NCBI GenBank assembly: GCA_964398315.1
Contig: CAYNMV010000001.1
Location: forward strand, 175,553-239,552
Reading direction: 5' to 3'
DNA: 64,000 nucleotides
Source: JADLCB01 sp964398315
Lineage (GTDB): Bacteria; Planctomycetota; Phycisphaerae; Tepidisphaerales; Tepidisphaeraceae
Both the position numbers and the translations under genes were made by a program. The notes beneath the pieces are model-generated. The model was given only the letters and a program-made list of their open reading frames with translations. It did not search any database and was not told where the DNA came from. Position 1 is the stretch's first letter. Each line of letters starts with the position of its first letter. Shown one piece after another: positions 46,791 to 57,311 of this stretch.

Positions 46791-47591
46791 ATGGCGCTGG
46801 CTCGTGATCGCTGTATCTGCCTCCGTAAATTTGACTATTCGGAGACCTCCCAGATTCTCACGCTGTTCGGGCGCGAGCATGGGCTGCTGCGCACCATGGC
46901 CAAGGGGGCGCATCGCCGAACCAAGGCCGGGGCCAGTAAATTTGATGGCGGGGTGGATCTGCTCGACAGCGGCGAGGCGGTCTTTACCTACGATCCCGGC
47001 CGGGATTTGCAGACGTTGACCGAGTGGCGCCTGCTCGAGGGGCATCTGGAACTGCGGCGTGAGCTGCGGGCGGTTTATCTGGCGCAGTATGCCGCCGAAC
47101 TGGTGATGGTCCTGCTGGAAGCGCACGATCCGCATCCACCCTTGTTCGACCGCTTCGAACAGACCATCCTGGCCATGGCGACGCCCCGCCGCGAAGAAAC
47201 GTTCCTCGCCTTCCAGCTCGAGTTGCTGCGCGACACGGGCCATTTGCCGGAACTGGCAAGCTGCACCAGTTGTGGCCAGGTGATCATCTCAGGCGAGGGG
47301 GTATACTTCTCCCCGCGAAACAGCGGTGTGGTCTGCCGAAACTGCGAAGCGGTGGTGCATGATCGGATGGCGCTCGACCCGCGCCTGCTGCGGCTGATGC
47401 TGACGTTGCTGCGCCTCCCGCGGCAGGGGGGGACCACCCAGCGCCTGCCACAGCTCACCCGTCATCAGACCGATCCGCTGAACCGCATTCTCGCAGACTA
47501 CGTCCAGTACACCCTCGGCCGTGGCCTGCGCCTGCCGCGCTATATACTGCCGCAGACGCCCGCGCCGGCCCGGCAGATGGAGGCGGTCTGA
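46791..47591 (+). CDS. recO: DNA repair protein RecO
   Basis: RecO binds single-stranded DNA and SSB, anneals complementary strands and with RecR loads RecA at gaps. The 266 residues fit. The N-terminal OB-fold shows DRCICLRKFDYSETSQILTL and LFGREHGLLRTMAKGAHRRT; the helical C-terminal domain carries the zinc finger CTSCG...VVCRNC (about residues 159-183), as in RecO proteins with zinc. The start ATG at 46791 lies right after a -10 element and lacks a ribosome-binding site. recF/recR are not in this window. Confidence 0.92.
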   Translation: MALARDRCICLRKFDYSETSQILTLFGREHGLLRTMAKGAHRRTKAGASKFDGGVDLLDSGEAVFTYDPGRDLQTLTEWRLLEGHLELRRELRAVYLAQYAAELVMVLLEAHDPHPPLFDRFEQTILAMATPRREETFLAFQLELLRDTGHLPELASCTSCGQVIISGEGVYFSPRNSGVVCRNCEAVVHDRMALDPRLLRLMLTLLRLPRQGGTTQRLPQLTRHQTDPLNRILADYVQYTLGRGLRLPRYILPQTPAPARQMEAV

Positions 47592-47652
47592 GCGGATATA
47601 TCGTGGTGCCGGTCGACAACCCTGCCGGATGATCCTTGCCTGAAGGACCACG

Positions 47653-48501
47653 ATGGCATGGAGGGATGGAGCAGTGCAGATCAGACGCCCATCGGTTTTG
47701 CTCCGGGCTTCGGCACCGCGCTGGCTGGTGCGAACCGTGGCAGGTGTGTCCGTACGGCCATTCATCCAGGCTGCTTTCGATTTCTGCTATCCGCCGCTGT
47801 GTGCGCGCTGCGAATCGCCGCTGGCGGCGGCAGGGCTGCTGTGCAGCCGCTGTGAGACGGATCTGCGGGCGCTGGAGGCCGAGCCGGCCTGCGACCTGTG
47901 CGCTGCCCCGATCGGCCCCGGCGGATCGTGTCCGCATTGCGCGGGCAAGGGATTGCGGCCATTTACCCGCATCCTGCGACTCGGGCGCTACGATGAGCCC
48001 CTCAGGGACCTGATCCATCACGTCAAATACCACCAGCGCTGGCCCTTGGCCGAACTGTTGGCCGATCGCCTGCTGGAGCAGGAAGCGGTGAAGGGGCTGC
48101 TGTCTGAGACACATAAGCTGGACGGCGCTCTTCTGGCAGTGCCGTTGCATCGTTGGCGACGGATCGGGCGGGGGTACAACCAGGCCGAACTGATTGCCCG
48201 CCGGCTGGGTCATCGCTGCGGGCTTCCCTGCATCCGCCCGGCCATACGCTGGAAATGGACCGACACCCAGACCCACCAGCATGCGCGTGCCAGGCGCATG
48301 CAGAATCTGCGCGATGCATTCGTCCTGCTCGATCCGCCGGGCATCCGCGGCCGGCATATCGTCGTGATCGACGATGTGATGACCACTGGCGCAACCCTGC
48401 GCTCCCTGGCCCGCACCCTCTTGCCTGCCCGCCCGGCCAGCCTCTGCGCAATTGTCCTGGCTGTCGCCGATCCAAAGCGCCGACAGTTCCAGCGGGCATG
48501 A
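47653..48501 (+). CDS. ComF family phosphoribosyltransferase-fold protein
   Basis: This 282-residue protein matches the ComF/GntX family, linked with natural competence DNA uptake. Residues about 45-100 hold two zinc-binding cysteine pairs each with C-x2-C (CARCE/CSRCE and CDLCAAP/CPHC). The C-terminal PRTase domain has AVPLHRWRRIGRGYNQAELI (near 160) and the PRPP-binding HIVVIDDVMTTGATLRSLAR (near 235). The 40-residue N-terminal lead is longer than usual. GAAGGA precedes the ATG. It follows recO by 61 bases on the same strand and could be cotranscribed. Competence is only suggested: no other com gene is present. Confidence 0.87.
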   Translation: MAWRDGAVQIRRPSVLLRASAPRWLVRTVAGVSVRPFIQAAFDFCYPPLCARCESPLAAAGLLCSRCETDLRALEAEPACDLCAAPIGPGGSCPHCAGKGLRPFTRILRLGRYDEPLRDLIHHVKYHQRWPLAELLADRLLEQEAVKGLLSETHKLDGALLAVPLHRWRRIGRGYNQAELIARRLGHRCGLPCIRPAIRWKWTDTQTHQHARARRMQNLRDAFVLLDPPGIRGRHIVVIDDVMTTGATLRSLARTLLPARPASLCAIVLAVADPKRRQFQRA

Positions 48502-48592
48502 CACCGTCTCGAAGGCTGAAATGTGAATGAGCAAGTCTCAAACGCTGCGTTCGGTGCGGCACGGCGGATCGCGCAGCCAGGGCCACGATCAC

Positions 48593-49477
48593 TCATTCAG
48601 CGTCCATCGCACGTTCCTGCACTACCTTGTACAGCGCCTGAGTCCCTTCCCGTCCCCAGCCATGCTGCTGTGCCTGGGTGAAAAGATCGAACACGAGCTT
48701 GGTCGCCAGTGGTTTCAGGCCGCTTTCCTCGGCCGCCTGAAGCACCAGACGCAGGTCCTTGAGTTGCAGGTCGATCATGAATCCGGGGGCAAAATCGCCG
48801 GCCGCCATGCGCGGACCGAGATTGTTCCACTGCCACGATCCGGCCGCCCCCGCGCCAAGGGCGGTGATCGTCTTCTGCGCATCCAGCCCGTTGCGCAGGG
48901 CGAAATTGAGCGCTTCGCACGCTGCCAGGTTGTTGATGGTGACAAGGATCTGGTTGGTCAGCTTGGTGAGTTGCCCCGCGCCGCTGGGGCCGCAGTGGGT
49001 GATGGTCTTGCCCATGTGATGCAGCAGCGGCTCCACCCGCGCGAAGGCCGCTTCATCCCCGCCGACCATGATGGACAACGTGGCGTTTTGTGCCCCCACA
49101 TCGCCGCCGGAAACGGGCGCATCGAGCAATGTTGCACCGTGTTGCTGGAGCGTGGCGCTCAGCGCCCGCGTGGCCGAGGGGGAGATGGTCGAGTGATCCA
49201 CCACGATCAGCCCCGGCCGGGCCGCCTCCACAATCCCCCCGGGCCCGGCGATCACTGCCTCGACATCCGGCGTGTCGGTCACGCAAATGAAGACGATGTC
49301 CGCCCGCTGAGCCACGTCGGCGGGCCGATTCGCCCAGGTTGCCCCGCGATCGAGCAGTTCCTGGGCCTTTGAACGCGTGCGCGTATGCACCGTCAGTGCA
49401 TGTCCCGCCGCCAGCAGGTGGCCCGCCATCGGCTTGCCCATGATCCCCAGCCCGATGAATCCAAGTTGCTCGCTCAT
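48593..49477 (-). CDS. Beta-hydroxyacid dehydrogenase (tartronate semialdehyde reductase type)
   Basis: This 294-residue NAD(P)-dependent oxidoreductase belongs to the 3-hydroxyisobutyrate/tartronate semialdehyde reductase family. It starts with the Rossmann glycine motif GFIGLGIMGKPMAGHLLAAG, then the family block LLDAPVSGGDVGAQNATLSI (near 118) and the catalytic lysine segment GAGQLTKLTNQILVTINNLA (Lys about 170). The C-terminus ends with the helical domain KDLRLVLQAAEESGLKPLA. I chose ATG 49477; the longer frame adds 33 residues upstream of the Rossmann fold. The exact substrate (tartronate semialdehyde, 3-hydroxyisobutyrate or succinate semialdehyde) is not decided by the sequence; the family match is firm. 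Confidence 0.9.
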   Translation of the reverse strand: MSEQLGFIGLGIMGKPMAGHLLAAGHALTVHTRTRSKAQELLDRGATWANRPADVAQRADIVFICVTDTPDVEAVIAGPGGIVEAARPGLIVVDHSTISPSATRALSATLQQHGATLLDAPVSGGDVGAQNATLSIMVGGDEAAFARVEPLLHHMGKTITHCGPSGAGQLTKLTNQILVTINNLAACEALNFALRNGLDAQKTITALGAGAAGSWQWNNLGPRMAAGDFAPGFMIDLQLKDLRLVLQAAEESGLKPLATKLVFDLFTQAQQHGWGREGTQALYKVVQERAMDAE

Positions 49478-49728
49478 GTGCACTATTAGAGCAGCATCCA
49501 CTTGGGATGGCCATTCGGCGGCATGTGTGTGCAACGCGCTGGCCGTGGGCGCCCTGCGGCGCGTCTGTTTCGTCACGAACCGGGGTCACCTCAACACGGA
49601 ACACTGCGCAGTCGCGTTGTCCTGCCTCATGGTGCAGGCGAGCAGCTCGCCCGCGCCGTCACGAGTGGATCGTGGCAGCGCGGGCGACAGGGTCTTTCAA
49701 CAGAGGCGGTGCATGCCGGGTGCCTGGG

Positions 49729-51114
<1,386 letters not shown>

Positions 51115-51433
51115 GAACACCCTTTCTGGTGGTCGTTACAAAGCGGTTGCGCACCGCAGACCAATCAGAAAGGCCACGGCGAACGCCGAAACAGGCCGGT
51201 CAGGTGCGCTGGCAACTGGGATTGTCGTTCAGGAAAAAGCCGCGGAACGCGGTCCGTGAAGGAGCAAGCGGGCAGTTGACGATTCGTACTATAGGAATAC
51301 GCCAGCGTCCGTCCAGTGGATCGGGGAAAAATATGACAATTCACGATCCACGCCGGCCGGCACCGCATCCACCGGGGATTGCCTGTTGCCCTGGCCCCAG
51401 GCGTACGCGACAATCGATGTAACCGGAGCAAGA
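51115..51433. other. Divergent intergenic region, helicase and AsmA-like gene
   Basis: This 319-base region holds no supported gene. It contains a minus-strand TATAGT near 51285-51290 that could be the helicase -10 with a leader of about 165 bases; cold-inducible DEAD-box helicases often have long leaders, but no matching -35 is clear. The AsmA-like gene has GGAG at 51425-51428. Confidence 0.3.
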
Positions 51434-52417
51434 ATGAAGAAACTACTGTGGGTCGTGTTGGCGGTCGTCCTGATCCTCGTCATTGCGGTGGGGGCCCTGA
51501 TCCTGTGGATTGATCCGGTTGTCCGCCGCACGGTTGAGAGCCAGTCACAGAAGCAGCTTGATGTGCCGGTGACGCTTTCCGGTGCGGATGTAGGGCTGCT
51601 GGGCGGCACGCTGCAACTGGAGAAGTACGTCATCGGGTCGCCCCAGGGCTTCAGCGCTCCGGCGATGTTCAGCGTGGATGATGTGAGCGTGGCGGTGTCT
51701 TATGGCCAGCTGCGCCAGGATCCGATCCGCATCCAGCGCATCGAGATCGAAAAGCCGCTGCTCGTGCTTGAACACGGCGGCGGAGGGCGCTTCAATCTCC
51801 AGGCGCTGATGGAAAAGATCCAGCAGGCCCCCGAGCCGCAGCAGCAGCCCGAGACCGAAGAGGAGCCACTGCGGCTGATCATCGACCGCCTGCGCATCAA
51901 CGGCGCCACCGTTGCCCTGCGGCCCGGTGATCTGTCGGGCGTGCCCCTGCTGGGCAACATCGATCTGGAGAAGCTGGATATCAAGGAAGAGTACCGCCTG
52001 ACCCTGCCGGCCATCGATATCACCAATATCGGCACCGCCGAGGGGGCCGAGAATGGAGCGGCGATCCGCGAAGTGGTGATGCAGGTCATGTCGGCCATGG
52101 CGGCCAAGGCGGCCGAGTCGCCGGAACTGCCCGAGCCAGTGCGTATGCTGCTGTCGGGGAACCTCGATGCCATCGGTGATATGATGCAGGCCGAGTTCAA
52201 GGCGCAGATCGGAAAGGTGGCCGAGGACCTGACAAAGAAGCTGCCGGGCGAAGCGGGCAAGGCCCTCGATCAGACGCTCAAGGAAGTGACCACGCCCGGC
52301 GGTGATCCGGGCAAGGCGATTGAAAAGGGTTTACAGGAAGGCCTGGGAGGAATTCTCGGTGAGCGTAAAAAAGAAGAGCAGCGCAAAGAAGAACAGCGGC
52401 AGGAAAACCAGCGGTAA
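51434..52417 (+). CDS. AsmA-like periplasm-facing membrane-anchored protein
   Basis: This 327-residue protein has an N-terminal membrane anchor (LLWVVLAVVLILVIAVGALI) and then an AsmA-type domain: LDVPVTLSGADVGLLGGTLQ and VDDVSVAVSYGQLRQDPIRI are typical beta-repeat segments of AsmA/TamB-like proteins, which are linked with outer-membrane and lipid homeostasis. A Pro/Gln/Glu-rich linker separates it from a C-terminal helical part (IGKVAEDLTKKLPGEAGKAL) ending with an extremely charged tail (KEEQRKEEQR). ATG 51434 follows GGAG by five bases. The end overlaps the next gene by 59 bases in another frame, so the two are cotranscribed. Confidence 0.8.
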   Translation: MKKLLWVVLAVVLILVIAVGALILWIDPVVRRTVESQSQKQLDVPVTLSGADVGLLGGTLQLEKYVIGSPQGFSAPAMFSVDDVSVAVSYGQLRQDPIRIQRIEIEKPLLVLEHGGGGRFNLQALMEKIQQAPEPQQQPETEEEPLRLIIDRLRINGATVALRPGDLSGVPLLGNIDLEKLDIKEEYRLTLPAIDITNIGTAEGAENGAAIREVVMQVMSAMAAKAAESPELPEPVRMLLSGNLDAIGDMMQAEFKAQIGKVAEDLTKKLPGEAGKALDQTLKEVTTPGGDPGKAIEKGLQEGLGGILGERKKEEQRKEEQRQENQR

Positions 52418-53519
52418 AAAAGCTGCTCAGCGCGCCACTGGCGCCCAGGTATCCAGAACCCCATCGCGTTCCGTTACAGGTCGGGCATCCATTGCAGGCA
52501 GGCGAACCAACTCCAGCAAACGCGCCGCCAGCGCCCGGCCAGTCGTGGCGGATGTGGATGGAGCGCAGCCGGCATCCCGGTCGAAATCCACCGCACTGCG
52601 GGCGCAAGCAGGTGCGCCTGCCCGGGCGACTCGCAGCGCGCCGGCCGGTGCAAAGAAAGCCGCTGCCGCAGCGAAGCGCACTGCCAGGTCGGCCGCACAA
52701 TCAGCCCAGCGCGCGGCTATTCCACTGCACGTGTTGTCCGATTCGACCGGCAACCTCGCCCAGCACATGCTGACGGCCTTCCTCACGCAGTTCCCGCGCG
52801 ATGCGTTTGAGTTCCATCCGCATCACTTTCTCCAGACTGAGCAAAAGCTGGAGCGCGCGATGGATGAAGTGGCCCGCCTGGGCGGGATTGTGTTTCACGC
52901 GGTAGTGCATCAGCATTTCAAGGAGATGATCGAGCGGCGGTGCCGTGAGATCGGAGTCCCTTTCTGCGATCTCACGGGGCGGTTTGTCGAGTTCCTGGCC
53001 GCCGCCTCCGGCATCGAGCCGCGGCCGGATATTGGCCGGCTGCATCATGTGCATGCCGCCAGCTACAGCCAGCGCATCAAGGCGATCGAGTTCACGCTGG
53101 AACACGATGATGGTCTGGGACTGGATACGATCCATGAGGCCGACATCGTGCTGGCCGGCATCTCGCGCACGAGCAAGACCCCAACCAGCATCTACCTGGC
53201 GCAGCAGGGGTTTCGCGTGGCCAACGTGTCGCTGGCGATCACCGTCCCGCCGCCGCGACAACTGCTGGCACTGAAGGATCGTGTCGTCGGCCTGCTCATC
53301 AATCCCGCGCAACTGGTCGAGATCCGCACCAACCGAAACGCCAGTTGGCGCATGGGCAATACCACGTATAACGACCCCGAGTATGTCAACCGGGAGATCC
53401 TCTGGAGCCGCCGCCTCTTCCGCGAGCAGGGCTGGCCGACGCTCAACGTAACCGATCAGGCGATCGAGGAAACCGCCGTGCGGGTGATCGACCTGCTGGG
53501 ATTGAAACGCCAGGTGTGA
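52359..53519 (+). CDS. PPDK regulatory protein (kinase/phosphotransferase) with histone-H1-like N-terminal tail
   Basis: The C-terminal 268 residues (from about 119, IPLHVLSDSTGNLAQHMLTA) match the DUF299 family, the bifunctional Ser/Thr kinase and Pi-dependent phosphorylase that switches pyruvate, phosphate dikinase or PEP synthase. The ATP-binding loop GISRTSKTPTSIYLA is near residue 267 and the closing NVTDQAIEETAVRVIDLLG is typical. The first 118 residues are an Ala/Lys/Arg/Ser-rich tail (KKKSSAKKNSGRKTSGKKAA, later KKAAAAAKRTARSAA) with almost no acidic residues, like eukaryotic or bacterial H1-type tails. The usual family length is about 270. I chose GTG 52359 because GGGAGG lies eight bases upstream; an ORF could open at 52302. 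Confidence 0.88.
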   Translation: MSVKKKSSAKKNSGRKTSGKKAAQRATGAQVSRTPSRSVTGRASIAGRRTNSSKRAASARPVVADVDGAQPASRSKSTALRAQAGAPARATRSAPAGAKKAAAAAKRTARSAAQSAQRAAIPLHVLSDSTGNLAQHMLTAFLTQFPRDAFEFHPHHFLQTEQKLERAMDEVARLGGIVFHAVVHQHFKEMIERRCREIGVPFCDLTGRFVEFLAAASGIEPRPDIGRLHHVHAASYSQRIKAIEFTLEHDDGLGLDTIHEADIVLAGISRTSKTPTSIYLAQQGFRVANVSLAITVPPPRQLLALKDRVVGLLINPAQLVEIRTNRNASWRMGNTTYNDPEYVNREILWSRRLFREQGWPTLNVTDQAIEETAVRVIDLLGLKRQV

Positions 53520-53594
53520 AGCCCATCCGAGCGCGGCCAGGACTCATAGACGGCTGCCGGCAGAGGGATACGCGGCGCTCGAGGCAGCGCGATG

Positions 53595-53622
53595 CCCGGG
53601 ATGCTGGCCCGGGTCCGCTTTT
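53595..53622 (+). terminator. Possible terminator of the PPDK regulator gene
   Basis: CCCGGG / CCCGGG form a 6-bp stem around a seven-base loop and are followed four bases later by a TTTT run. The stem is short. Confidence 0.3.
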
Positions 53623-53689
53623 GCATCCTCTGCAACGTCCCGGTCGCTGAGTGCCAGCCTTCCACCGTGCTTTCCCGCATGTCTTGGGC

Positions 53690-56047
53690 TTATGTTGCCG
53701 AGAGGCCGCCCGTGACGGCGGTGCCGGTCAGGAGCCACCCGAATGTACCGCCGGTCTTGGTGTTGCGCCACAGCAGGTCATCATCACCATCGCCATCGAG
53801 GTCCTCGATGCTTTCGATGATCCAGGCCGTGTCGCGCGGGGCATGGTTGAACATGGTGACGCCGCGGACATTCCGGCCGTTCAGCAGCCAGACAGCGCGC
53901 TGGCCCGTCAGGTCATTACTCCAGACGATGTCAGCGCGGCCATCGGCGTTGAAGTCGCCGGTGCCAACGATGCGCCAGCCTGCGGCGGTGCCGTTGGCAT
54001 TGATGTATCCCTGGTCCTGCAAACGGCCGCCTGCGCCGAGGAACCAGACATAGGCCCGGCTGCTGGAGAGATTGCGCCACAGCAGGTCGGCCACACCGTC
54101 GCCATTCACATCGCCGCCGGCATCCAGCGCCCAGGTTTCCAGCGGTGCGGCAGGAAGGGTCTTGATAGCGGTGGTCTGGCCGGCTGCATCCATCAGTCGC
54201 AGGATCACGCCGCCGGTAGTGCTGTCACGATAGACCAGATCCTTGACACCATCGCCATCTACATCGGCTGAGAAGGCCAGGTTTGCACTGGCTGGAAGAC
54301 CGGCCGGGGCCTTCTCCTCCAGGTAGCGGTAGGTTGGAGTGAGCGACAGCGTCGCGTCGGTGGGGGCGTAGTTGCCATCGCCAAGGTAGACGATACGCAA
54401 CTTCTGGTAGTACATGTTGTCGCCCGGCTCGAAAGGCATGGTGACGGTGCCGTCGGCCGTGATGTTGCCATAGCCGATCAGGTCCGAGCCCGCTGGACGT
54501 TCGTGATAGACCGCGATCTGCCCGGTGGGCGTGGGGGCATCGGATCCGGTCAGTGTCACGATCAGATTGGCCGGATAGCGGGTGGTGCTGACGCTGACGA
54601 TCCTGGCGGTGATTGTCGGCCGCGCTGAGAGCACACCAGGCGTGACAGTGACGGTCATCTCCGGGGATCTGCTGGGGGTGAAGCCGTCGGCATTCAGTGT
54701 GCCGAGATAGACTGCGCGAACCCCATAGGTGTCGGCCGGGAAGCGGTAAAAGTGGAAGGTCGCCGTGCCATCATTCTCCACGCGCACGGGTGGGAGCAGT
54801 TCCTTGCCCCACTCATCCAGCAGGCGCACGTAGCCGGGCTGCCCGGTGGCCGGGTTGTCGAAGACATCCGTAACCGTGGCGGTGAAGATGATGGGCTCAT
54901 CCTGGCGGGCGGTGAGCTTGCTGGCGGTAAGGGTTGTGCGCGTCAGCCGCGCTGATGGGACCACGGCGTGCCAGATCTCCCTCTCCACAGGGGCGTGGGT
55001 GGCATCGCCGCTGTAGACAGCGCGGAGAACGTGCAGGCCTTCGCTGGTGATGACATGGTTGCCGCCGGTCTCGGTGCCGCGCACCGTGAGCGTGGCGACA
55101 CCGGTGGCATCGACAATCGCGGTGCCCAGGAACATCTCCTCGTGCCAGAACTGCACTGTGCCGCTGTAGGCCGCCGAGAGTGTCTGGGCCGAGGGGCGTT
55201 GAAGGACGGCCCTGATCGTGAGCGGCTCGCCGGGATTGGTTGCCGACTTGTGCACGCTGAGGGCCATGCCCGTGGGGGCTGGCGCAGCGGGCGTGTAGGG
55301 CGTCGGGATGAAAATCAGGTTCTGCTCGGGCGGATAGTTGGCATCGCCGCTGTAGGTGTAGTACAGGTGAACCAGGTTGTCCGGCGGATCAATGTTGCCA
55401 AACAGGGCGCGGCCGTGAGCGTCGAGGGTGGCGGTAACCTTCCAGGTGCTGGCTTCGGCACTGGGCCGGTCGTGGAAGGTCAGTGTGCCGCTGGGGATGA
55501 TCGCCGCCCCGGGGGCGTAGAGTCCAACCACCTGGGTGGGGCCATTGCCGCGCCAGTCCCAGCGCCCAAACACTGCCTTGGCCAGCGGGGCGCTGGCGGT
55601 CAACACCTCGTGGGTGATGGCGTTCGAGGCAGCGCGGTCATGCTCGGCATCACCCGAATAAACCGCATAGACGTTGTGGATGCCGGCCGGCAGGTGGTTG
55701 GTATGCATCCACGCCTGCCCGTTCACCACCCAGCCTGCCCCGATCGGCTGACCATCGGCGTAGAAGTAGACCAGGCCCTTGGGGGTGCCGGCGTCGGCGA
55801 TGACATCGGCATAGAAGTTAGAGCCAACGCGCACCGAACCCGGCCAGGCGCGCAGTGACACTGTCACTTGGCGTGAGGCCACCGTCGTGGATTCGGTCTG
55901 TGCCATGACCGTGGCCGACGAAGCGCCCAGGGCCGCCGCTTCGGTCTCGATGGCCGCCGACAGCAGCCGGCGCGGTTCCAGGGTTTCAATTGGAAGACAG
56001 GCAGAACGGTATCGGCGATCGAACAACTCGGGCATCTTCTCTCCCAT
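53690..56047 (-). CDS. Exported Ig-like repeat / FG-GAP protein
   Basis: This 785-residue protein carries the planctomycete extracellular motif IETLEPRRLLSA near residue 25, after a basic lead. It then has about five Ig-like (Big_3-type) beta-domains of about 100-110 residues, each with a repeated VYSGDAxHxxxxS or YTYSGDANYPPEQN type segment (AVYSGDAEHDRAA, YTYSGDANYPP, AVYSGDATHAP and so on). The C-terminal 180 residues are FG-GAP units (ADVDGDGVKDLVYRDSTTGG, GDVNGDGVADLLWRNLSSSR, GDFNADGRADIVWSNDLTGQ, EDLDGDGDDDLLWRNTKTGG). The ATG at 56047 has a GGCAGGA-like site; ATG 56035 is possible. The longer frame to 56281 is rejected because it adds a 78-residue lead. Probably a surface adhesin. Confidence 0.88.
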   Translation of the reverse strand: MGEKMPELFDRRYRSACLPIETLEPRRLLSAAIETEAAALGASSATVMAQTESTTVASRQVTVSLRAWPGSVRVGSNFYADVIADAGTPKGLVYFYADGQPIGAGWVVNGQAWMHTNHLPAGIHNVYAVYSGDAEHDRAASNAITHEVLTASAPLAKAVFGRWDWRGNGPTQVVGLYAPGAAIIPSGTLTFHDRPSAEASTWKVTATLDAHGRALFGNIDPPDNLVHLYYTYSGDANYPPEQNLIFIPTPYTPAAPAPTGMALSVHKSATNPGEPLTIRAVLQRPSAQTLSAAYSGTVQFWHEEMFLGTAIVDATGVATLTVRGTETGGNHVITSEGLHVLRAVYSGDATHAPVEREIWHAVVPSARLTRTTLTASKLTARQDEPIIFTATVTDVFDNPATGQPGYVRLLDEWGKELLPPVRVENDGTATFHFYRFPADTYGVRAVYLGTLNADGFTPSRSPEMTVTVTPGVLSARPTITARIVSVSTTRYPANLIVTLTGSDAPTPTGQIAVYHERPAGSDLIGYGNITADGTVTMPFEPGDNMYYQKLRIVYLGDGNYAPTDATLSLTPTYRYLEEKAPAGLPASANLAFSADVDGDGVKDLVYRDSTTGGVILRLMDAAGQTTAIKTLPAAPLETWALDAGGDVNGDGVADLLWRNLSSSRAYVWFLGAGGRLQDQGYINANGTAAGWRIVGTGDFNADGRADIVWSNDLTGQRAVWLLNGRNVRGVTMFNHAPRDTAWIIESIEDLDGDGDDDLLWRNTKTGGTFGWLLTGTAVTGGLSAT

Positions 56048-56317
56048 AGCAATCCTGCCCCCTCTCCCGGGCGGCGGTGACTCAACATACTGACACCGGA
56101 ACCGGGCGCGAGCAAGAAAAGATTGCCGGTTTGGCACCCAACCCGCCCGCACAAAGGAAAAATGCTCAATCTGCAACGGCTTGGCCGAATGTGCCGATGG
56201 CGACGGGCGATAACATGGCGGTGCCGTGTTGGCTGCATGTGATCGACCGCTTACCGTAGGGCGGATCCGGGGCGTTTGCAACGGCGTGCGGTTGGTTTAC
56301 GATTTGCGGCAGGGTTC

Positions 56318-57136
56318 ATGATCATCTTCCCGTGTCACGTCTGTCGCACGCAGTTGTCGGCCGAGGATCACCAGGCCGGCCAGTTGGTGCGTTGTCCCAC
56401 CTGCATGTCCACCTTGCGCGTGCCGGCCCAGCAGGCTGCGCCAGTGGCAACCGCGGTTGGTGCGGGGGCCAGCGCCGGGACAGGGAGCGCGCGTGGTGGG
56501 GCAGAGGGACTTGCGGCGATGTCGCGGCCGGGTGGGGCGCTGGCCGGGCGCGGTGGGGGCAAGCGTTACGGTTTCAACTGTGGCTACTGCTCATCACGCC
56601 TGGAGGCGACCGAATCAATGGCGGCCCAGGAAGGGCAGTGTCCCACCTGCGGCAACACCATTGTCATCCCCATCCTTGACCGCTACGGCCGGCTGATCGA
56701 CCCGATGACCGGCAAGATCATCAAGCAGGACCCGCATCCGGTCCACGCCTATGCTGCCGCTGGCGACCGGGCCCCGCGGATCATCCGTGATGATCACGGC
56801 AACCAGCAGATCAAGTGCCCCCGCTGCAGTGCGCTGTCTGCTATCACCGCCAACAACTGCAAGGCCTGCGGCATGCCCTTCACGATGGAAGGCACAACCC
56901 TGGAGGCCACCGGCACCAGCAATGGTTTCTGCGTCGCATCGCTGGTGCTGGGTATCATCGGTATCCCCGCCTTCTGTACTGTCATCACACCGCTGCTGGC
57001 GCTCATCTTCGGCGTCATCGGCCTGATACAGGTGAGCCAGTCCGGGGCGGGAGGTGGCGGCCGGGGCATGGCCATCGCCGGCATCATTCTGGGCATTATC
57101 GGCGGTATCATCGCGATGATGACCTACCTGGGATGA
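56318..57136 (+). CDS. Zinc-ribbon / DUF4190-like membrane protein
   Basis: This 272-residue protein begins with a cysteine-rich segment (CHVCRTQLSA...VRCPTC, residues about 5-29), has a glycine-rich linker, a second such pair (CGYCSSR...GQCPTC near 87) and a third ribbon (CPRCSALSAITANNCKACG, near 165). The C-terminus is a membrane domain of about 75 residues with two or three helices (VASLVLGIIGIPAFCTVI, LALIFGVIGLIQV, AIAGIILGIIGGIIAMM) in the pattern of DUF4190. The cysteine pairs are C-x2-C. Function unknown. It lies 175 bases before the VIT-VWA gene on the same strand. Confidence 0.8.
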   Translation: MIIFPCHVCRTQLSAEDHQAGQLVRCPTCMSTLRVPAQQAAPVATAVGAGASAGTGSARGGAEGLAAMSRPGGALAGRGGGKRYGFNCGYCSSRLEATESMAAQEGQCPTCGNTIVIPILDRYGRLIDPMTGKIIKQDPHPVHAYAAAGDRAPRIIRDDHGNQQIKCPRCSALSAITANNCKACGMPFTMEGTTLEATGTSNGFCVASLVLGIIGIPAFCTVITPLLALIFGVIGLIQVSQSGAGGGGRGMAIAGIILGIIGGIIAMMTYLG

Positions 57137-57311
57137 CCAGCAGCAGCCTGAAGTGCAGCGCACGTGAGCGAGCGGCCAAAGACTGCCAATCACCCGGTTC
57201 GCCACCATCCATGCATCTCCCCGGTCCGGTTTGTTCAACTCCTGAGAACTTTTCGTGAAACCCTCTCGTCCTTGCGGCGTCCAAGGCGGCAGGTCTATCA
57301 GGAGAGCCAGC

